DNA of 64,000 nucleotides from Pseudomonadota bacterium (GTDB lineage: Bacteria > Desulfobacterota > Desulfarculia > Desulfarculales > Desulfarculaceae): positions 62,001-126,000 of the forward strand of contig JAHIQI010000046.1 of NCBI GenBank assembly GCA_018902755.1. Direction: 5' to 3'. A program made the translations under genes and the position numbers. Below the pieces are notes generated by a model, which saw nothing but the letters and a program-made list of their open reading frames with translations, ran no database searches and was not told where the DNA came from. Shown piece by piece: positions 35,088-44,073 of the stretch. Position 1 is the first letter of the stretch, and each line of letters opens with the position of its first letter.

Positions 35088-36306
35088 GGCCCATAAGCAC
35101 AGCTACCTGGCGGTCTCCATGTTCTACCCGCCGTCGGCCGAAACCAGAGCGGTGATGGTTAGCCGCCTGCTGGCCGCCCTGCCGCAGGAGTGGCTCATCG
35201 CCCACGGAGCCTCGCTCTATTTCCGTCAAGACCCCAGCACCGCGCCCGGCCCCCAGGCCGGACCCCGCGAGTATTTTCCCCTGCCCGCGCCGGGCCATGC
35301 GCCCCTGGCCGCCCGCCTGGCCAAGCGGGGCGTGCCCCTGGTGCAGCAGCGTCCGGATCGCTACCGGGCCTGGATACAGCCCGCCTCCAGGGCCATCACC
35401 GCCTGGCTGGCCGCGCGGCCCTATCCGCCGCTGGCCGTCCTGGGGATCGGCCAGCCCTGGAGCAGCCTGATGACCGCCGCCCAGGTGAGCCGCAACACTG
35501 GCCTGCCCCTGCTGGCCTATTTTAGCGACCCCTGGTACGACAACCTGGGCTTGAACCGCCTCCCCGACTCCCTGAGCCGGGCCCTGCACCGCCGCTGGGA
35601 GGCCCAGGTGGTGGAACAGGCGTCCAAGGTGATGTTCCCTTGCCGGGACCTGGCTGACCTGGTCATGTCCAAGTATCCTGGGGAGCAGCGGGCCAAGGCC
35701 CGCATAATCCCTCACAGCTTCGACCCCGCGCGCTACCCGGCTTTCGAGCCCGACCCCCAGGGCATCAAGCACGTGCGCTTTTTGGGCAGCTTCTACCAGA
35801 AGCTAACCCCCCTGCCTTTTTTGCGGGGCCTGGCCCGCGCCCTGGAAATGGCCCCAGACTCCTTCGAGCAGGTGCGCTTCCAGTTCATCGGCCCGGACTC
35901 GGTCTATTTTCAGGACGCCCCCGAGTTGGCCGCCATGCCACCGGGCCTTGTCTCCTTTTTGCCGCCGGTGGCCTACCAGGAGAGCCTGGACCTGATGGCC
36001 GCCTCCCACGCCCTGCTGATCATCGACCCGGAGATACCCACCTGCCCTCTGCTGCTCTCCAAGCTGGTGGACTACCTGGGCGCGGGCCGCCCCTTGTGCG
36101 GCGTGGTCACCCAGGGCCACACCCAGCGCCTGCTGGCCGAGTTGGGCGGGTGGAGCGCTTCCTACCAGGACCCCCAGGCCATAGCCGAGATGCTGGTGCG
36201 GGTGGCGGCGGCCCCCTCCGATCCGGTGGGGCTCGACCAGACGGCGCGCGCCGCCTACGCGGTGCGGGAAGTGGCCGCGCGCTTCCAGGCCATCCTGGAC
36301 GAGTGA
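35077..36306 (+). CDS. Glycosyltransferase, GT4-like
   Basis: From the ATG at 35077 the protein has 409 residues. The N-terminal half (VSMFYPPSAETRAVMVSRLL, LAYFSDPWYDNLGL) and the C-terminal half (VRFLGSFYQKLTPLPFLRGL, LLSKLVDYLGAGRPLCGVV) follow a GT-B layout, although the E-x7-E signature is weak. It is the third gene of the unit and converges on the TPR/GGDEF gene, with 60 unremarkable bases between. No good ribosome site is visible, so translation probably depends on coupling. Confidence 0.75.
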   Translation: MPLEAHKHSYLAVSMFYPPSAETRAVMVSRLLAALPQEWLIAHGASLYFRQDPSTAPGPQAGPREYFPLPAPGHAPLAARLAKRGVPLVQQRPDRYRAWIQPASRAITAWLAARPYPPLAVLGIGQPWSSLMTAAQVSRNTGLPLLAYFSDPWYDNLGLNRLPDSLSRALHRRWEAQVVEQASKVMFPCRDLADLVMSKYPGEQRAKARIIPHSFDPARYPAFEPDPQGIKHVRFLGSFYQKLTPLPFLRGLARALEMAPDSFEQVRFQFIGPDSVYFQDAPELAAMPPGLVSFLPPVAYQESLDLMAASHALLIIDPEIPTCPLLLSKLVDYLGAGRPLCGVVTQGHTQRLLAELGGWSASYQDPQAIAEMLVRVAAAPSDPVGLDQTARAAYAVREVAARFQAILDE

Positions 36307-36366
36307 CCCCGGCCCCAGCGGCCTTTCAAAATTATCAACGGAATTGAGTTGCCGAGACGGCGCGGT

Positions 36367-38796
36367 TCACTCGGCCAGCTGTTCCTCGGCCTGGGCGGCC
36401 AGATCTTGCAGGCGCTGGTCCTGGGGATGGCGGCCCAAGGCGTCGTTCAGCATATCCAGGGCCTGCTGGGCCCGGCCCAGCTTCATTAGGGCCCGCGCGG
36501 CGATGAGCATGTGCTGGGCCGCTCCAGGCTCATGCTGCAAGGCGCGCCGGGACAGGGACAGGGCAATGTCGGTGTTGGCCCCCCGCTCCAGATATAGCCC
36601 GGCCAAGCCGCTCAGGGCGGCGGCGTCGCGGGGGTTGTGCTTGATAGCCTCCTTGAAGGCGGCCTCGGCCTCGGCCCCCTGCCCGGCGGCGGCCAGAACC
36701 TGGCCCAGGCGGCAGTGCACCGCCTTTTTGCAATCCGGCTGGGCGGCGGCCCTTTGCAGATAATCCAGGGCCCGGTTGGTCTGCCCCCGGTTCTGGGCCA
36801 AGCAACCCAACTGAAACAAAGTGTCGGCGTGCTCCGGCTCCAGCTCCAGGCTGTGCTCCAAACAGGCCTGGGCCTCCTGGCGCTCCCCTGTCCTGAGCAG
36901 GGCCAGGCCCAGGTTGTAGTGGGCCATGTAGTCTTGGGGAGCCACCTCCCGCGCCCGGCGGAAGTACTCCGCCGCCTGCTCCATCTGGCCCAGGCGGCCG
37001 TGGCACACCCCCAGGGAGTTGAGCACGTTGCTCTCGTCGGCCTGGAGCAGAAGCGCCTTCTCGTACTCGGCCACCGCCTCGGCCAGCCGCCCCTGGCTGT
37101 AGGAGGCGTCGCCGCTGATGTTCAGGCTGACCGCGTCGCAGGCCACCACGCTGTAGGGCTCCAGGAAACCCGCGTGCACCAGGGCCTTGGCCGCGTCGGC
37201 CAGGGTCTCCAGCATCTGGAAACCATCCCTGGGATAGGCTGCGACCCCGGCCCGCACCGGACGCCCGCCCTGCTCGCGCATGGCCTCCAGGGTGGCCCGG
37301 GCCGCCTCCAAGGCGCCTTCCCAGGAGGCCCCGGGCAGCAGCACGGCCAGGGCCTCGGGGGAGTAGCGGCCCAGCAGGGCCTGTGGCCCGAAGGCCTCGC
37401 GGGCCGCGTCGGTTAGCCCGGCCAACAGGGAATCGGCCCCCAGGCGGCCAGTGACCTCGGCCACGCTCTCCAAATCCTCCACCCCCAGCACCACGGCGGC
37501 CAGGGGCTCTTCGGCGGCGCACAGGGCCGCGTAGGCGGCCATGAGCGAGCGGCGCTCCAGGGCCCCGGTGGCCTGCTCCAGGGTGACCGCCACCTCGCCG
37601 CCGGGCAGGCTCAGGCTCTGGCGGCGGCCCGGCTCCTCGGCGGAGGCCTCCTGTGGAGGCAGGCGGTGCAACACGTCGCCGGGGCGCAGGGGGCTGGCCG
37701 GGCGAGCCAAACGCACCACCTCGGCCAGGGACTCCTCGGCCCCCAGCTTGCTCACCGCCACCTCGGCCTTGGTCTCTTCCCGAGGCCGCCCCGGCTCGCG
37801 CACCGCCAGGCGGTCGCCCTCGGTGAGACCGTGCATGCGCCCCAGGTTGATCAGCACCCGGTCCAGGGGCATCACCTCCTGCACCCGTCCGGCCTTGTCC
37901 GCGATCTCCTGGAAAAAGAGCAGCTCTTCCATGCCCACCCGCTCGGCGGCCAACAGGGCCCTTCCGGCGCGCAGCTTGAGCAAGGCGGCGGTGTCGCCGG
38001 CCGGTCCCGCGCCCCGGTGGCCCAGATGGGCCGCTCCCAAGCTGAGGCTCACCGGCCAGGGGTCGCGCTCCGCCCCCTTGAGGTGCAGCCGGGAGGCCAG
38101 GCTTTGCAGGGTTTCCGCCGCCCCTCGGGCCTGGTCGGCCGAGCCGGACAGCAGGACGAAAAAGGTCTGCCCCACCCGAGCCAGGACCGAAGCCTGGGGA
38201 GCCGCCTCGCCGATGATCCGGGCCAGTTCCTTGAGCACCTGGTCGCTCAGGTTGCGGCCGTGGCGCTCCTGCCAACCGGCCAGCCCCTTGGCCCTGAGGG
38301 CCACCAGGGTCAGGCCCTCGCCGTGGTTTTCCCCGTCCAGGGCCAGGCGGCCGGTGGGCGGGGCCTCGGTGAGCCGGGCGGAGGCCGTGGTCAGGGCTTC
38401 ATCCAGGGCGGACTCGTTGCCCAGGCCGGTCAGGGCGTCGGTCTGGGCGGTGAGCCAGGAGCGCACCAGGGTGAGGGTGGTCTCCACCAGGGCCGACAGG
38501 AAGGGCCGCACCTGGTCGGGAAGCTGTCCCTCGCTCACCCCGTGGGCCGACAACAGACCCAGGGGCCTCAGGCCGTCCAGCAGTGGTATGAGCAGGCGGC
38601 TGCCGCCGCGGTCCAAAACCGCGCGGCCGTTCTTGAGGGCGCTCAGCAAAAGCTCCTGGTTGGGTTCGCCGGGGCCGGGCGGGGAAAGCAGGTCTATGCG
38701 GGCGCAGCCCAGGGCCTTGCGAAAGGGGGGCTTAAGGATTTCCTGGCAACGGGTCAGGTCGTGGTAGCTGAGCTGGTGGCGGTTGGTGGGCGTCAA
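36367..38796 (-). CDS. TPR protein with GAF-like and two degenerate GGDEF domains
   Basis: The 809-residue cytoplasmic protein has a GAF-like N-terminus (about 1-115), a first GGDEF-type domain (DALTGLGNESALDEAL near 120) whose signature reads RVGQTFFVLL, and a second near 430-550 whose signature reads RYSPEALAVLLP. About six TPR repeats run from 570 to the end. Both signatures lack the GGDEF residues, so diguanylate cyclase activity is unlikely; c-di-GMP binding or scaffolding is possible. The TTG start lies 10 bases after selA, with GAGG eight bases upstream, so it is co-transcribed with selA. Confidence 0.75.
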   Translation of the reverse strand: MTPTNRHQLSYHDLTRCQEILKPPFRKALGCARIDLLSPPGPGEPNQELLLSALKNGRAVLDRGGSRLLIPLLDGLRPLGLLSAHGVSEGQLPDQVRPFLSALVETTLTLVRSWLTAQTDALTGLGNESALDEALTTASARLTEAPPTGRLALDGENHGEGLTLVALRAKGLAGWQERHGRNLSDQVLKELARIIGEAAPQASVLARVGQTFFVLLSGSADQARGAAETLQSLASRLHLKGAERDPWPVSLSLGAAHLGHRGAGPAGDTAALLKLRAGRALLAAERVGMEELLFFQEIADKAGRVQEVMPLDRVLINLGRMHGLTEGDRLAVREPGRPREETKAEVAVSKLGAEESLAEVVRLARPASPLRPGDVLHRLPPQEASAEEPGRRQSLSLPGGEVAVTLEQATGALERRSLMAAYAALCAAEEPLAAVVLGVEDLESVAEVTGRLGADSLLAGLTDAAREAFGPQALLGRYSPEALAVLLPGASWEGALEAARATLEAMREQGGRPVRAGVAAYPRDGFQMLETLADAAKALVHAGFLEPYSVVACDAVSLNISGDASYSQGRLAEAVAEYEKALLLQADESNVLNSLGVCHGRLGQMEQAAEYFRRAREVAPQDYMAHYNLGLALLRTGERQEAQACLEHSLELEPEHADTLFQLGCLAQNRGQTNRALDYLQRAAAQPDCKKAVHCRLGQVLAAAGQGAEAEAAFKEAIKHNPRDAAALSGLAGLYLERGANTDIALSLSRRALQHEPGAAQHMLIAARALMKLGRAQQALDMLNDALGRHPQDQRLQDLAAQAEEQLAE

Positions 38797-38806
38797 GGGA
38801 TGGGCC

Positions 38807-40207
38807 TCAAGCGGCCAAGGCGGCCAGGGCCTTGACGATGACCGCCGCGTCGTCGGCCACCAGGGTTCGCACGTCCATGAGCAGGTGCCCGTCCTCCAGG
38901 CGGCAGATCACCGGCGGAGCGCCCGCCCTGAGGGCCTGCTCCAGGCGGGTGGGGCTGATGCCCTTTACGGCCACTTGCAACAAGCGGGTGCGAGGCGCGG
39001 CCAGGGGCATGGCCCCGCCGCCCACCCGGCTGACGCCCTCGGTGGTGGAGACCTCCAACCGCTCCAGGCCCAGGCCCTTGAGGCGGGCGGCCATGCGGTT
39101 GGCCCGCTCGCGCAGGCGCTGATAGGGCGCGGTGATCATGGCCAGGGTGGGAATCTCGGCCAGGGCCTTTTCCGGCTCGCGGTAAAGCTCCAGGGTGGCT
39201 TCCAAAGCTCCCAGGGTCAGTTTGTCCACCCTAAGCGCCCGATTGGTGGGGTTCTTGCGGCAACGCTCCACGTACTCGGCCTTGCCCAGGATGATCCCGG
39301 CCTGGGGCCCACCCAAGAGCTTGTCCCCGGAGAAGGTGACCAGATCGGCGCCATCGGCCAGGGCCTCCTGCACCGTGGGCTCCTTGGGCAGTCCGAAGCG
39401 GGAATAATCCACCAGGCTGCCCGAGCCCAGGTCCTCCATCACCGGCAGGTGGTAGCGGTCGCCCAGATCGCGCAGTTCCTTGAGCGGCACCTCCTGGTGG
39501 AAGCCCACCACCGCGAAGTTGCTGGTGTGCACCTTGAGCAGCAGGGCGGTGTTGGAGGTGATGGCCCCCTCGTAGTCGCGCAGATGGGTCTTGTTGGTGG
39601 CCCCCACCTCGCGCAGGATGGCCCCGGAGCGGGCCATTACGTCCGGAATGCGGAAGGAACCGCCGATCTCCACCAGCTGGCCCCGGCTGACCACCACCTC
39701 CCGGCCCGCGGCCAGGGTTTGCAGGCTTAAGAGCACCGCGGCGGCGTTGTTGTTCACCACCAGCGAGGCCTCGGCCCCGGTAAGCTCGCAGAGAATGCGG
39801 TCCACGTGCACGTAGCGGCTGCCCCGGGCCCCAGCGTCCAGGTCGTACTCCAGGTTGCTGTAGGTGCGGTTGATTTCGATGAGGCGCTCCAGGGCCCGGC
39901 GGGCCAGCAGCGAGCGCCCCAGGTTGGTGTGCACCACCACCCCGGTGGCGTTGACCACCCGCTTGAGGCTGGGCGCGGCCAGGCGGCGGGCCAGCCCGGC
40001 GGCGGCCTGGGCCACGGCCCCGGCGGCCAGGTCCTCGGGGGCGATCTCCTGGCCGTCCAGCAAGCGGGCGCGCAACTCGTCCAGGGCCTGGCGGGCGGCG
40101 CTCAGGATCAGGGGGCGGGCGATCTCATGGCGCAAATCCAGCAGAGCCGGGTGCTCCAACAGGTGGTCCACCTTGGGCAACCGCGCCAACTGCTTTTGAT
40201 CCGCCAT
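38807..40207 (-). CDS. selA: L-seryl-tRNA(Sec) selenium transferase
   Basis: This PLP enzyme converts seryl-tRNA(Sec) to selenocysteinyl-tRNA(Sec) with selenophosphate. The 466-residue protein has the family N-terminus (LPKVDHLLEHP), the segment VVNATGVVVHTNLGRSLL and the PLP lysine region VTFSGDKLLGGPQAGII. GGGGAG precedes the ATG by about 6 bases. Its presence implies the organism makes selenoproteins. No selB, selC tRNA or selD lies in the window. It is third in the minus-strand run yggT-nudix-selA-TPR. Confidence 0.95.
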   Translation of the reverse strand: MADQKQLARLPKVDHLLEHPALLDLRHEIARPLILSAARQALDELRARLLDGQEIAPEDLAAGAVAQAAAGLARRLAAPSLKRVVNATGVVVHTNLGRSLLARRALERLIEINRTYSNLEYDLDAGARGSRYVHVDRILCELTGAEASLVVNNNAAAVLLSLQTLAAGREVVVSRGQLVEIGGSFRIPDVMARSGAILREVGATNKTHLRDYEGAITSNTALLLKVHTSNFAVVGFHQEVPLKELRDLGDRYHLPVMEDLGSGSLVDYSRFGLPKEPTVQEALADGADLVTFSGDKLLGGPQAGIILGKAEYVERCRKNPTNRALRVDKLTLGALEATLELYREPEKALAEIPTLAMITAPYQRLRERANRMAARLKGLGLERLEVSTTEGVSRVGGGAMPLAAPRTRLLQVAVKGISPTRLEQALRAGAPPVICRLEDGHLLMDVRTLVADDAAVIVKALAALAA

Positions 40208-40240
40208 GGGCTCTCCCCACCTAAAGGTCTTTTACTACTA

Positions 40241-40816
40241 TTACAAATCGCGGCCGGAGGCAAGAACCTGGCCCCGGTGCAGCCAGAAAAAGCTCAGCGC
40301 GGCGATGACGATGCAGTGGTCGATCTCCCCGGAAGCCACCATGGCTGGCAGATCGTCGATTTTCACGCGAAACACCTCGATGCTCTCGCCGTCCTCCAGG
40401 CGCGGTTCGCCGGGAAGCGAGTCCACCTTGGCCAGATAGGTGTGGCAGGTGTTGTCAAAAAGGGCCGGGTTGGGGTTCACCTTGCCCAGGAAGCTGACCT
40501 CCCTGGCGCTGTAGCCGGTTTCCTCTTCCAACTCCCGCACCGCGGCGTCGATGGGCTTTTCGCCTGGGTCCACCAGGCCGCCGGGAATCTCCACCGCCCA
40601 GTCCTCGGAGCCGTGGCGCCACTGCTTGATGAGCACCACCTCGCCTTCCGGGGTGATGGGCACGATGTTCACCCAATCGCTGGAATGCAGGGTGATAAAG
40701 GTGGCGGTGTGGCCGCCCAGGCGGCGCTGGCTGCGGGTCACGCTTAGCACCGGGTGCTCCAGCATGCTTTCGCTGCTGAGGATTTTCCAGCCGGACAAGA
40801 TGTGCCTGCCTTTCAC
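40241..40816 (-). CDS. NUDIX hydrolase, ADP-ribose pyrophosphatase-like
   Basis: The 191-residue protein has a complete Nudix box (residues 80-102: Gly80, Glu86, then REL and EET-GY). The preceding VVLIKQWRHGSEDWAVEIPGG is typical of ADP-sugar pyrophosphatases. It hydrolyses a nucleoside diphosphate linked to another moiety; the exact substrate is not determined. A GTG at 40816 is taken as the start; a TTG at 40798 with a better ribosome site (AAAGGCAGG) is equally possible. It lies 33 bases before selA. Confidence 0.88.
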   Translation of the reverse strand: MKGRHILSGWKILSSESMLEHPVLSVTRSQRRLGGHTATFITLHSSDWVNIVPITPEGEVVLIKQWRHGSEDWAVEIPGGLVDPGEKPIDAAVRELEEETGYSAREVSFLGKVNPNPALFDNTCHTYLAKVDSLPGEPRLEDGESIEVFRVKIDDLPAMVASGEIDHCIVIAALSFFWLHRGQVLASGRDL

Positions 40817-40847
40817 GGCGCCGGACGCGGCCGGGCGGCGGGCCGAG

Positions 40848-41147
40848 CTATTGTATGTTCATGGCCGAGCCGACGATGAGGCTCATCAAGCCGGCGATGA
40901 CCACGTTTTGCAGAAAGATTATGGCCAGGATCAAGATAACCGGCGCTATATCGAACCCGCCGAAATTAGTGGGTATAATACGGCGTACCCGCCAGAGCAC
41001 CGGTTCGGTGACCGCGAACAAGAAGCGCACGATGGGATTGCCTGGGTCCGGGCGCACCCAGGTAATCACCGCCGAGGCGACGATAACCCACATGTAAGCA
41101 CCCAGAAGCCAGCTTATGAACTGAAGTATCTTGAGAAAAAATATCAT
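40848..41147 (-). CDS. YggT-family membrane protein
   Basis: The 99-residue protein has two YggT-type membrane regions (ILQFISWLLGAYMWVIVASAVITW and a C-terminal VILILAIIFLQNVVIAG), with the conserved RPDPGNPIVRFL between them, split by variable residues. The function of the family is unsettled (osmotic tolerance or cell division links). The ATG at 41147 is preferred over a TTG at 41171. It is first in the run leading to selA. Confidence 0.88.
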   Translation of the reverse strand: MIFFLKILQFISWLLGAYMWVIVASAVITWVRPDPGNPIVRFLFAVTEPVLWRVRRIIPTNFGGFDIAPVILILAIIFLQNVVIAGLMSLIVGSAMNIQ

Positions 41148-41192
41148 GTCCCTCGTCCCATCCTGCCGCAAAAAGGCCCAAGTTCTAGGCTA

Positions 41193-41221
41193 ATACTGAT
41201 TGCCGGGGCCCTGCCTGTCAA
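41193..41221 (-). promoter_or_regulatory. Candidate promoter for the yggT-nudix-selA run
   Basis: On the minus strand a perfect TTGACA (41216-41221) is followed 17 bases later by a weak CAGTAT (41193-41198); TATTAG slightly further on is out of register. The position, about 50 bases before yggT, is suitable. The remaining 41222-41316 stretch shows nothing I recognise. Confidence 0.35.
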
Positions 41222-41316
41222 GCCCGGCCGCCCCAGGGCTTTAAGTGCCTCTAAAAGGCGGCCCAGCAAATGCCTAACGTGGGGATTTGGTTTGCTTTCA
41301 AGCACATGCCACGGTC

Positions 41317-41345
41317 TTGAGTTTGTGAAACTGACTTGTTATACT
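41317..41345 (+). promoter_or_regulatory. Good sigma-70-type promoter
   Basis: TTGAGT (41317-41322) and TATACT (41340-41345) are exactly 17 bases apart. Transcription would begin near 41352, giving an 80-base leader before the small exported protein gene at 41432. Confidence 0.6.
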
Positions 41346-41378
41346 GTTTAGCCAACAGTCGAGCAATACTTTCCCGTG

Positions 41379-41412
41379 CCACGGCTCCCCGAAGAATCCG
41401 GGAGCCGCGTGG
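41379..41412 (+). other. 5'-leader hairpin before the ribosome site
   Basis: Arms 41379-41389 and 41400-41412 pair over about 11 bases with a 2-base bulge and enclose a 10-base loop. The structure lies inside the predicted leader, ends about 6 bases before the GGGAG ribosome site and has no T tract. It may stabilise the mRNA or modulate translation. Confidence 0.5.
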
Positions 41413-41431
41413 AGGGTGGGAGAAACCAACC

Positions 41432-41866
41432 ATGAAAAGCAAGCGTCTGGTGATGGTTTTTGGTCTGGTGGCCGCCTTGGCCTTGGGCTTGGCCCTGGCC
41501 GTACCGGCCAAAACCACCAAACCCGAGAATTGTCTGGACAAGAAACAGTGCGCCGAGCAACTGCGTTTCGGCAAGCAGGCCTTTGAACGCGGCGACTACG
41601 GCACCGCCAAGGGCTATTTCAAGCAGGCGGTGGTGGCGGACCCCACTTCGCCCGCGGCCTGGGCCTTTTACGACCTGTCCATAATGTACGACGTGGCCAT
41701 GCAGGTCCAAAAAGCGGGCCAGGTAAAGGTATCCGGCGCGCCGGTGCCGGGCGTCGCTCCCCAGACTGCTCCCAGTGCAGCCAGCACCACTGCCGCTCCT
41801 CCTCCGCCCGCACCAGCTGCCGCCCCACCTGGAATTCCTGTTATCAAAGCCGATGAGGGCTGTTGA
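41432..41866 (+). CDS. Small exported TPR-like protein
   Basis: The 144-residue protein has a signal peptide (about 1-26, LALAVPAKA-like end). A short TPR-like helical pair follows (QLRFGKQAFERGDYGTAKGYF), then a Pro/Ala/Thr-rich tail ending in a cysteine. GGGAG lies about 9 bases before the ATG. No function is recognised. It shares a promoter region with, and lies 115 bases before, the exported rhodanese gene on the same strand; no terminator lies between them. Confidence 0.7.
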   Translation: MKSKRLVMVFGLVAALALGLALAVPAKTTKPENCLDKKQCAEQLRFGKQAFERGDYGTAKGYFKQAVVADPTSPAAWAFYDLSIMYDVAMQVQKAGQVKVSGAPVPGVAPQTAPSAASTTAAPPPPAPAAAPPGIPVIKADEGC

Positions 41867-41981
41867 GAGGCTAATAATCATTAGCAGCAGCTACGGGACA
41901 CAGACAGCTAACTGTGGCGACACGGTTTTGTGGCCGCGCCGTCTTGAAACCATAGACAACTACAAAACGGAGGTAGGCAAG

Positions 41982-42584
41982 ATGAAGAAATTTGCCATCG
42001 TACTTTTGGCGTTGGCGGCCGTGGCCTTGCTGGGCACATCCGCCTTTGCAAAGGGCAATCCCTTGGCTGACAACGAGAAAAAGGTCAACAAGGAATTCGC
42101 CGCGTTGGTCCCCAAGGACAAAATCAAGAACGTGGACGACCTCCATAAGAAATGGCAGGAGGTCCTGGCGGGCAAATCGGACGCGTATATCTTGGATGTG
42201 CGTAGCGTTCCCGAGTTCCAAGCGTTTCACATCGAGGGTTCCAGCCACATTCATGACGGCCATATGTACACCATACCCAAGAAAATCAAAGACCCCAACG
42301 CCGAGATTTGGGTGTTCTGCCGCACTCAGGCCCGCTCCGCCTACATCGCCGGTTTCCTTTACAAGTACGGTTACAAGAATGTCTACTGGGTCAACAAGGC
42401 CCCCGATGGCACCGCCGGAGGTATTACTGGCTGGGTGAAGCGGGGCTACCCGGTTGTCAACTACTTCTTCGGCTACGTCGACAAAAACGGCATGCATTAC
42501 TCCAAGCCGCCGCTCAAAGAGCGTAAGGGCAAGAACTTCATCCGTGAGTTTGATGGCCAGCGTGGAGAGTACACCGCGAAGTAG
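41982..42584 (+). CDS. Exported rhodanese-domain protein
   Basis: The 200-residue protein has a signal peptide ending at about residue 23 (TSAFA) and one rhodanese domain: ILDVRSVPEFQAFHIEGSSHI and an active-site loop beginning at Cys113 (VFCRTQARSA). It could carry sulfane sulfur in the periplasm; the partner is unknown. GGAGG eight bases upstream fixes the ATG. Codon use is less GC-rich than in its neighbours, as often seen in well-expressed genes. A strong terminator follows. Confidence 0.88.
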   Translation: MKKFAIVLLALAAVALLGTSAFAKGNPLADNEKKVNKEFAALVPKDKIKNVDDLHKKWQEVLAGKSDAYILDVRSVPEFQAFHIEGSSHIHDGHMYTIPKKIKDPNAEIWVFCRTQARSAYIAGFLYKYGYKNVYWVNKAPDGTAGGITGWVKRGYPVVNYFFGYVDKNGMHYSKPPLKERKGKNFIREFDGQRGEYTAK

Positions 42585-42620
42585 CGGCGTCTGCTTTTTT
42601 CGCGAAATCAGGTCTTGATA

Positions 42621-42652
42621 AAGGGAGCCGCCCATAGGCGGCTCCCTTTTTT
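42621..42652 (+). terminator. Intrinsic terminator after the rhodanese gene
   Basis: Twelve-base perfect arms (42621-42632 and 42637-42648) enclose a CATA loop and are followed by a T run to 42652. Confidence 0.92.
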
Positions 42653-42721
42653 ATGTTTTACGCCCCGCCCAAGACGGCCCCCTTGTGGTAGCCTTTGCCT
42701 AACAGCATTAGGAGGAGCCCG

Positions 42722-44068
42722 ATGCCTTCAAAAGACCTCAGAGCAGACGCGGACCTGATCATCAAAGCGGCCCTGGCCTCGGTGGACCCCTCACGCGCGG
42801 TCAAGGACGCGCTAAAGCTGGACGGCGAGCGGCTTACCGTGGGGCGACAGACCATTGACCTGGGCATCTACAAGCGCATCATCGTGGTGGGCGCGGGCAA
42901 GGCCGGGGCTCCCATGGCCCAGGCGGTGGAGCAGGTTTTGGGCGGGCGCATCGGCGCGGGCCGGGTGGTGGTCAAAGACGGCCACGGCGCGCCCACCGAG
43001 ATCATCGAGATCATGGAGGCCAGCCACCCGGTGCCCGACGACCGGGGGGTGGAGGCCGGGCGCAGCATCGCCAACCTGGTGCGGGAAGAAGCCGCTCCGG
43101 ACACCCTGTTTTTGTGCCTGCTCTCCGGCGGGGGCAGCGCCCTGCTGGTGGCCCCGGCCGAGGGCCTTTCCCTGGCCGACAAGCAGCAGACCACCCGCCT
43201 CTTGTTGGCCAGCGGGGCGGACATCTCCGAGATCAACGCCATCCGCAAGCACCTTAGCCGGCTCAAGGGCGGCAACCTGGCCCGCCTGGCCGCGCCGGGC
43301 AGGCTGGTGAGCCTGATCATCAGCGACGTGGTGGGCGACCGCCTGGACGTGATCGCCTCCGGCCCCACCGTGGCCGACCACTCAACCTGGGAAGACTGCC
43401 GCGACATCCTGGTGCGCTACGGCATCTGGGAGCAGGTTCCCGCCCCGGTGCGCCAACGCATCGAGCAGGGCCTGGAGGGAATCATCCCCGACACCCCCAA
43501 GCCCGGCGACAGCGCCCTGGACGGAGTGACCAACCTCATCGTGAGCAGCAACCGCATGGCCGTGGACCGGGCCATGGGACAGGCCGAAAGGCTGGGCTAC
43601 GCGCCCATGCTCTTAAGCACCACCATCGAGGGCGAAACCAAGGACGTGGCCCGCATGCACGCTGCCATGGCGCGGGAGGTCTTGGCCAGCGGCAACCCCC
43701 TGGCCGCGCCCTGCTGCCTGCTCAGCGGCGGGGAGACCACGGTCACCCTGGGCGAGGACTTCGGCACAGGCGGGCGCAACATGGAGTTCGCCCTGGCCGC
43801 AGCCCTGGACCTGGATGGCCTGCCCGGCGTCCTGGCGGTGAGCGTAGGTACCGACGGCACCGACGGCCCCACCGACGCGGCCGGGGCCTGGGCCGACGAC
43901 CACAGCGTGGCCAGGGGCCGGGAGCAGAACCTAAAGGCCCGGCGCTTCCTGGAGCGCCACGACGCGTACAACTTCTTCAAGCCCCTGGGAGACCTGATCA
44001 TCACCGGACCCACCCGAACCAACGTCATGGACCTCAGGCTGATGCTGGTGACGGGCGCCGAGGAGTAG
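42722..44068 (+). CDS. Glycerate 2-kinase (GckA/MOFRL family)
   Basis: The 448-residue protein has the DUF4147 N-terminal domain (IIVVGAGKAGAPMAQAVEQ, SGGGSALLVAPAEGLSL) and the MOFRL C-terminal domain (GGETTVTLGEDFGTGGRNME, GTDGTDGPTDAAGAW). It phosphorylates D-glycerate to 2-phosphoglycerate; older annotations call it hydroxypyruvate reductase TtuD. AGGAGG six bases upstream supports the ATG at 42722 over an upstream alternative. It lies 5 bases before an Opp/Dpp ATPase gene, which may tie it to uptake of its carbon source. Confidence 0.9.
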   Translation: MPSKDLRADADLIIKAALASVDPSRAVKDALKLDGERLTVGRQTIDLGIYKRIIVVGAGKAGAPMAQAVEQVLGGRIGAGRVVVKDGHGAPTEIIEIMEASHPVPDDRGVEAGRSIANLVREEAAPDTLFLCLLSGGGSALLVAPAEGLSLADKQQTTRLLLASGADISEINAIRKHLSRLKGGNLARLAAPGRLVSLIISDVVGDRLDVIASGPTVADHSTWEDCRDILVRYGIWEQVPAPVRQRIEQGLEGIIPDTPKPGDSALDGVTNLIVSSNRMAVDRAMGQAERLGYAPMLLSTTIEGETKDVARMHAAMAREVLASGNPLAAPCCLLSGGETTVTLGEDFGTGGRNMEFALAAALDLDGLPGVLAVSVGTDGTDGPTDAAGAWADDHSVARGREQNLKARRFLERHDAYNFFKPLGDLIITGPTRTNVMDLRLMLVTGAEE

Positions 44069-44073
44069 GCTTC

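Noticed and set aside
38807..40207. selA prompted a check for selenoprotein genes with in-frame TGA.
   Set aside because: All identified genes run to normal ends at expected lengths; I found no gene split by TGA with a following hairpin.
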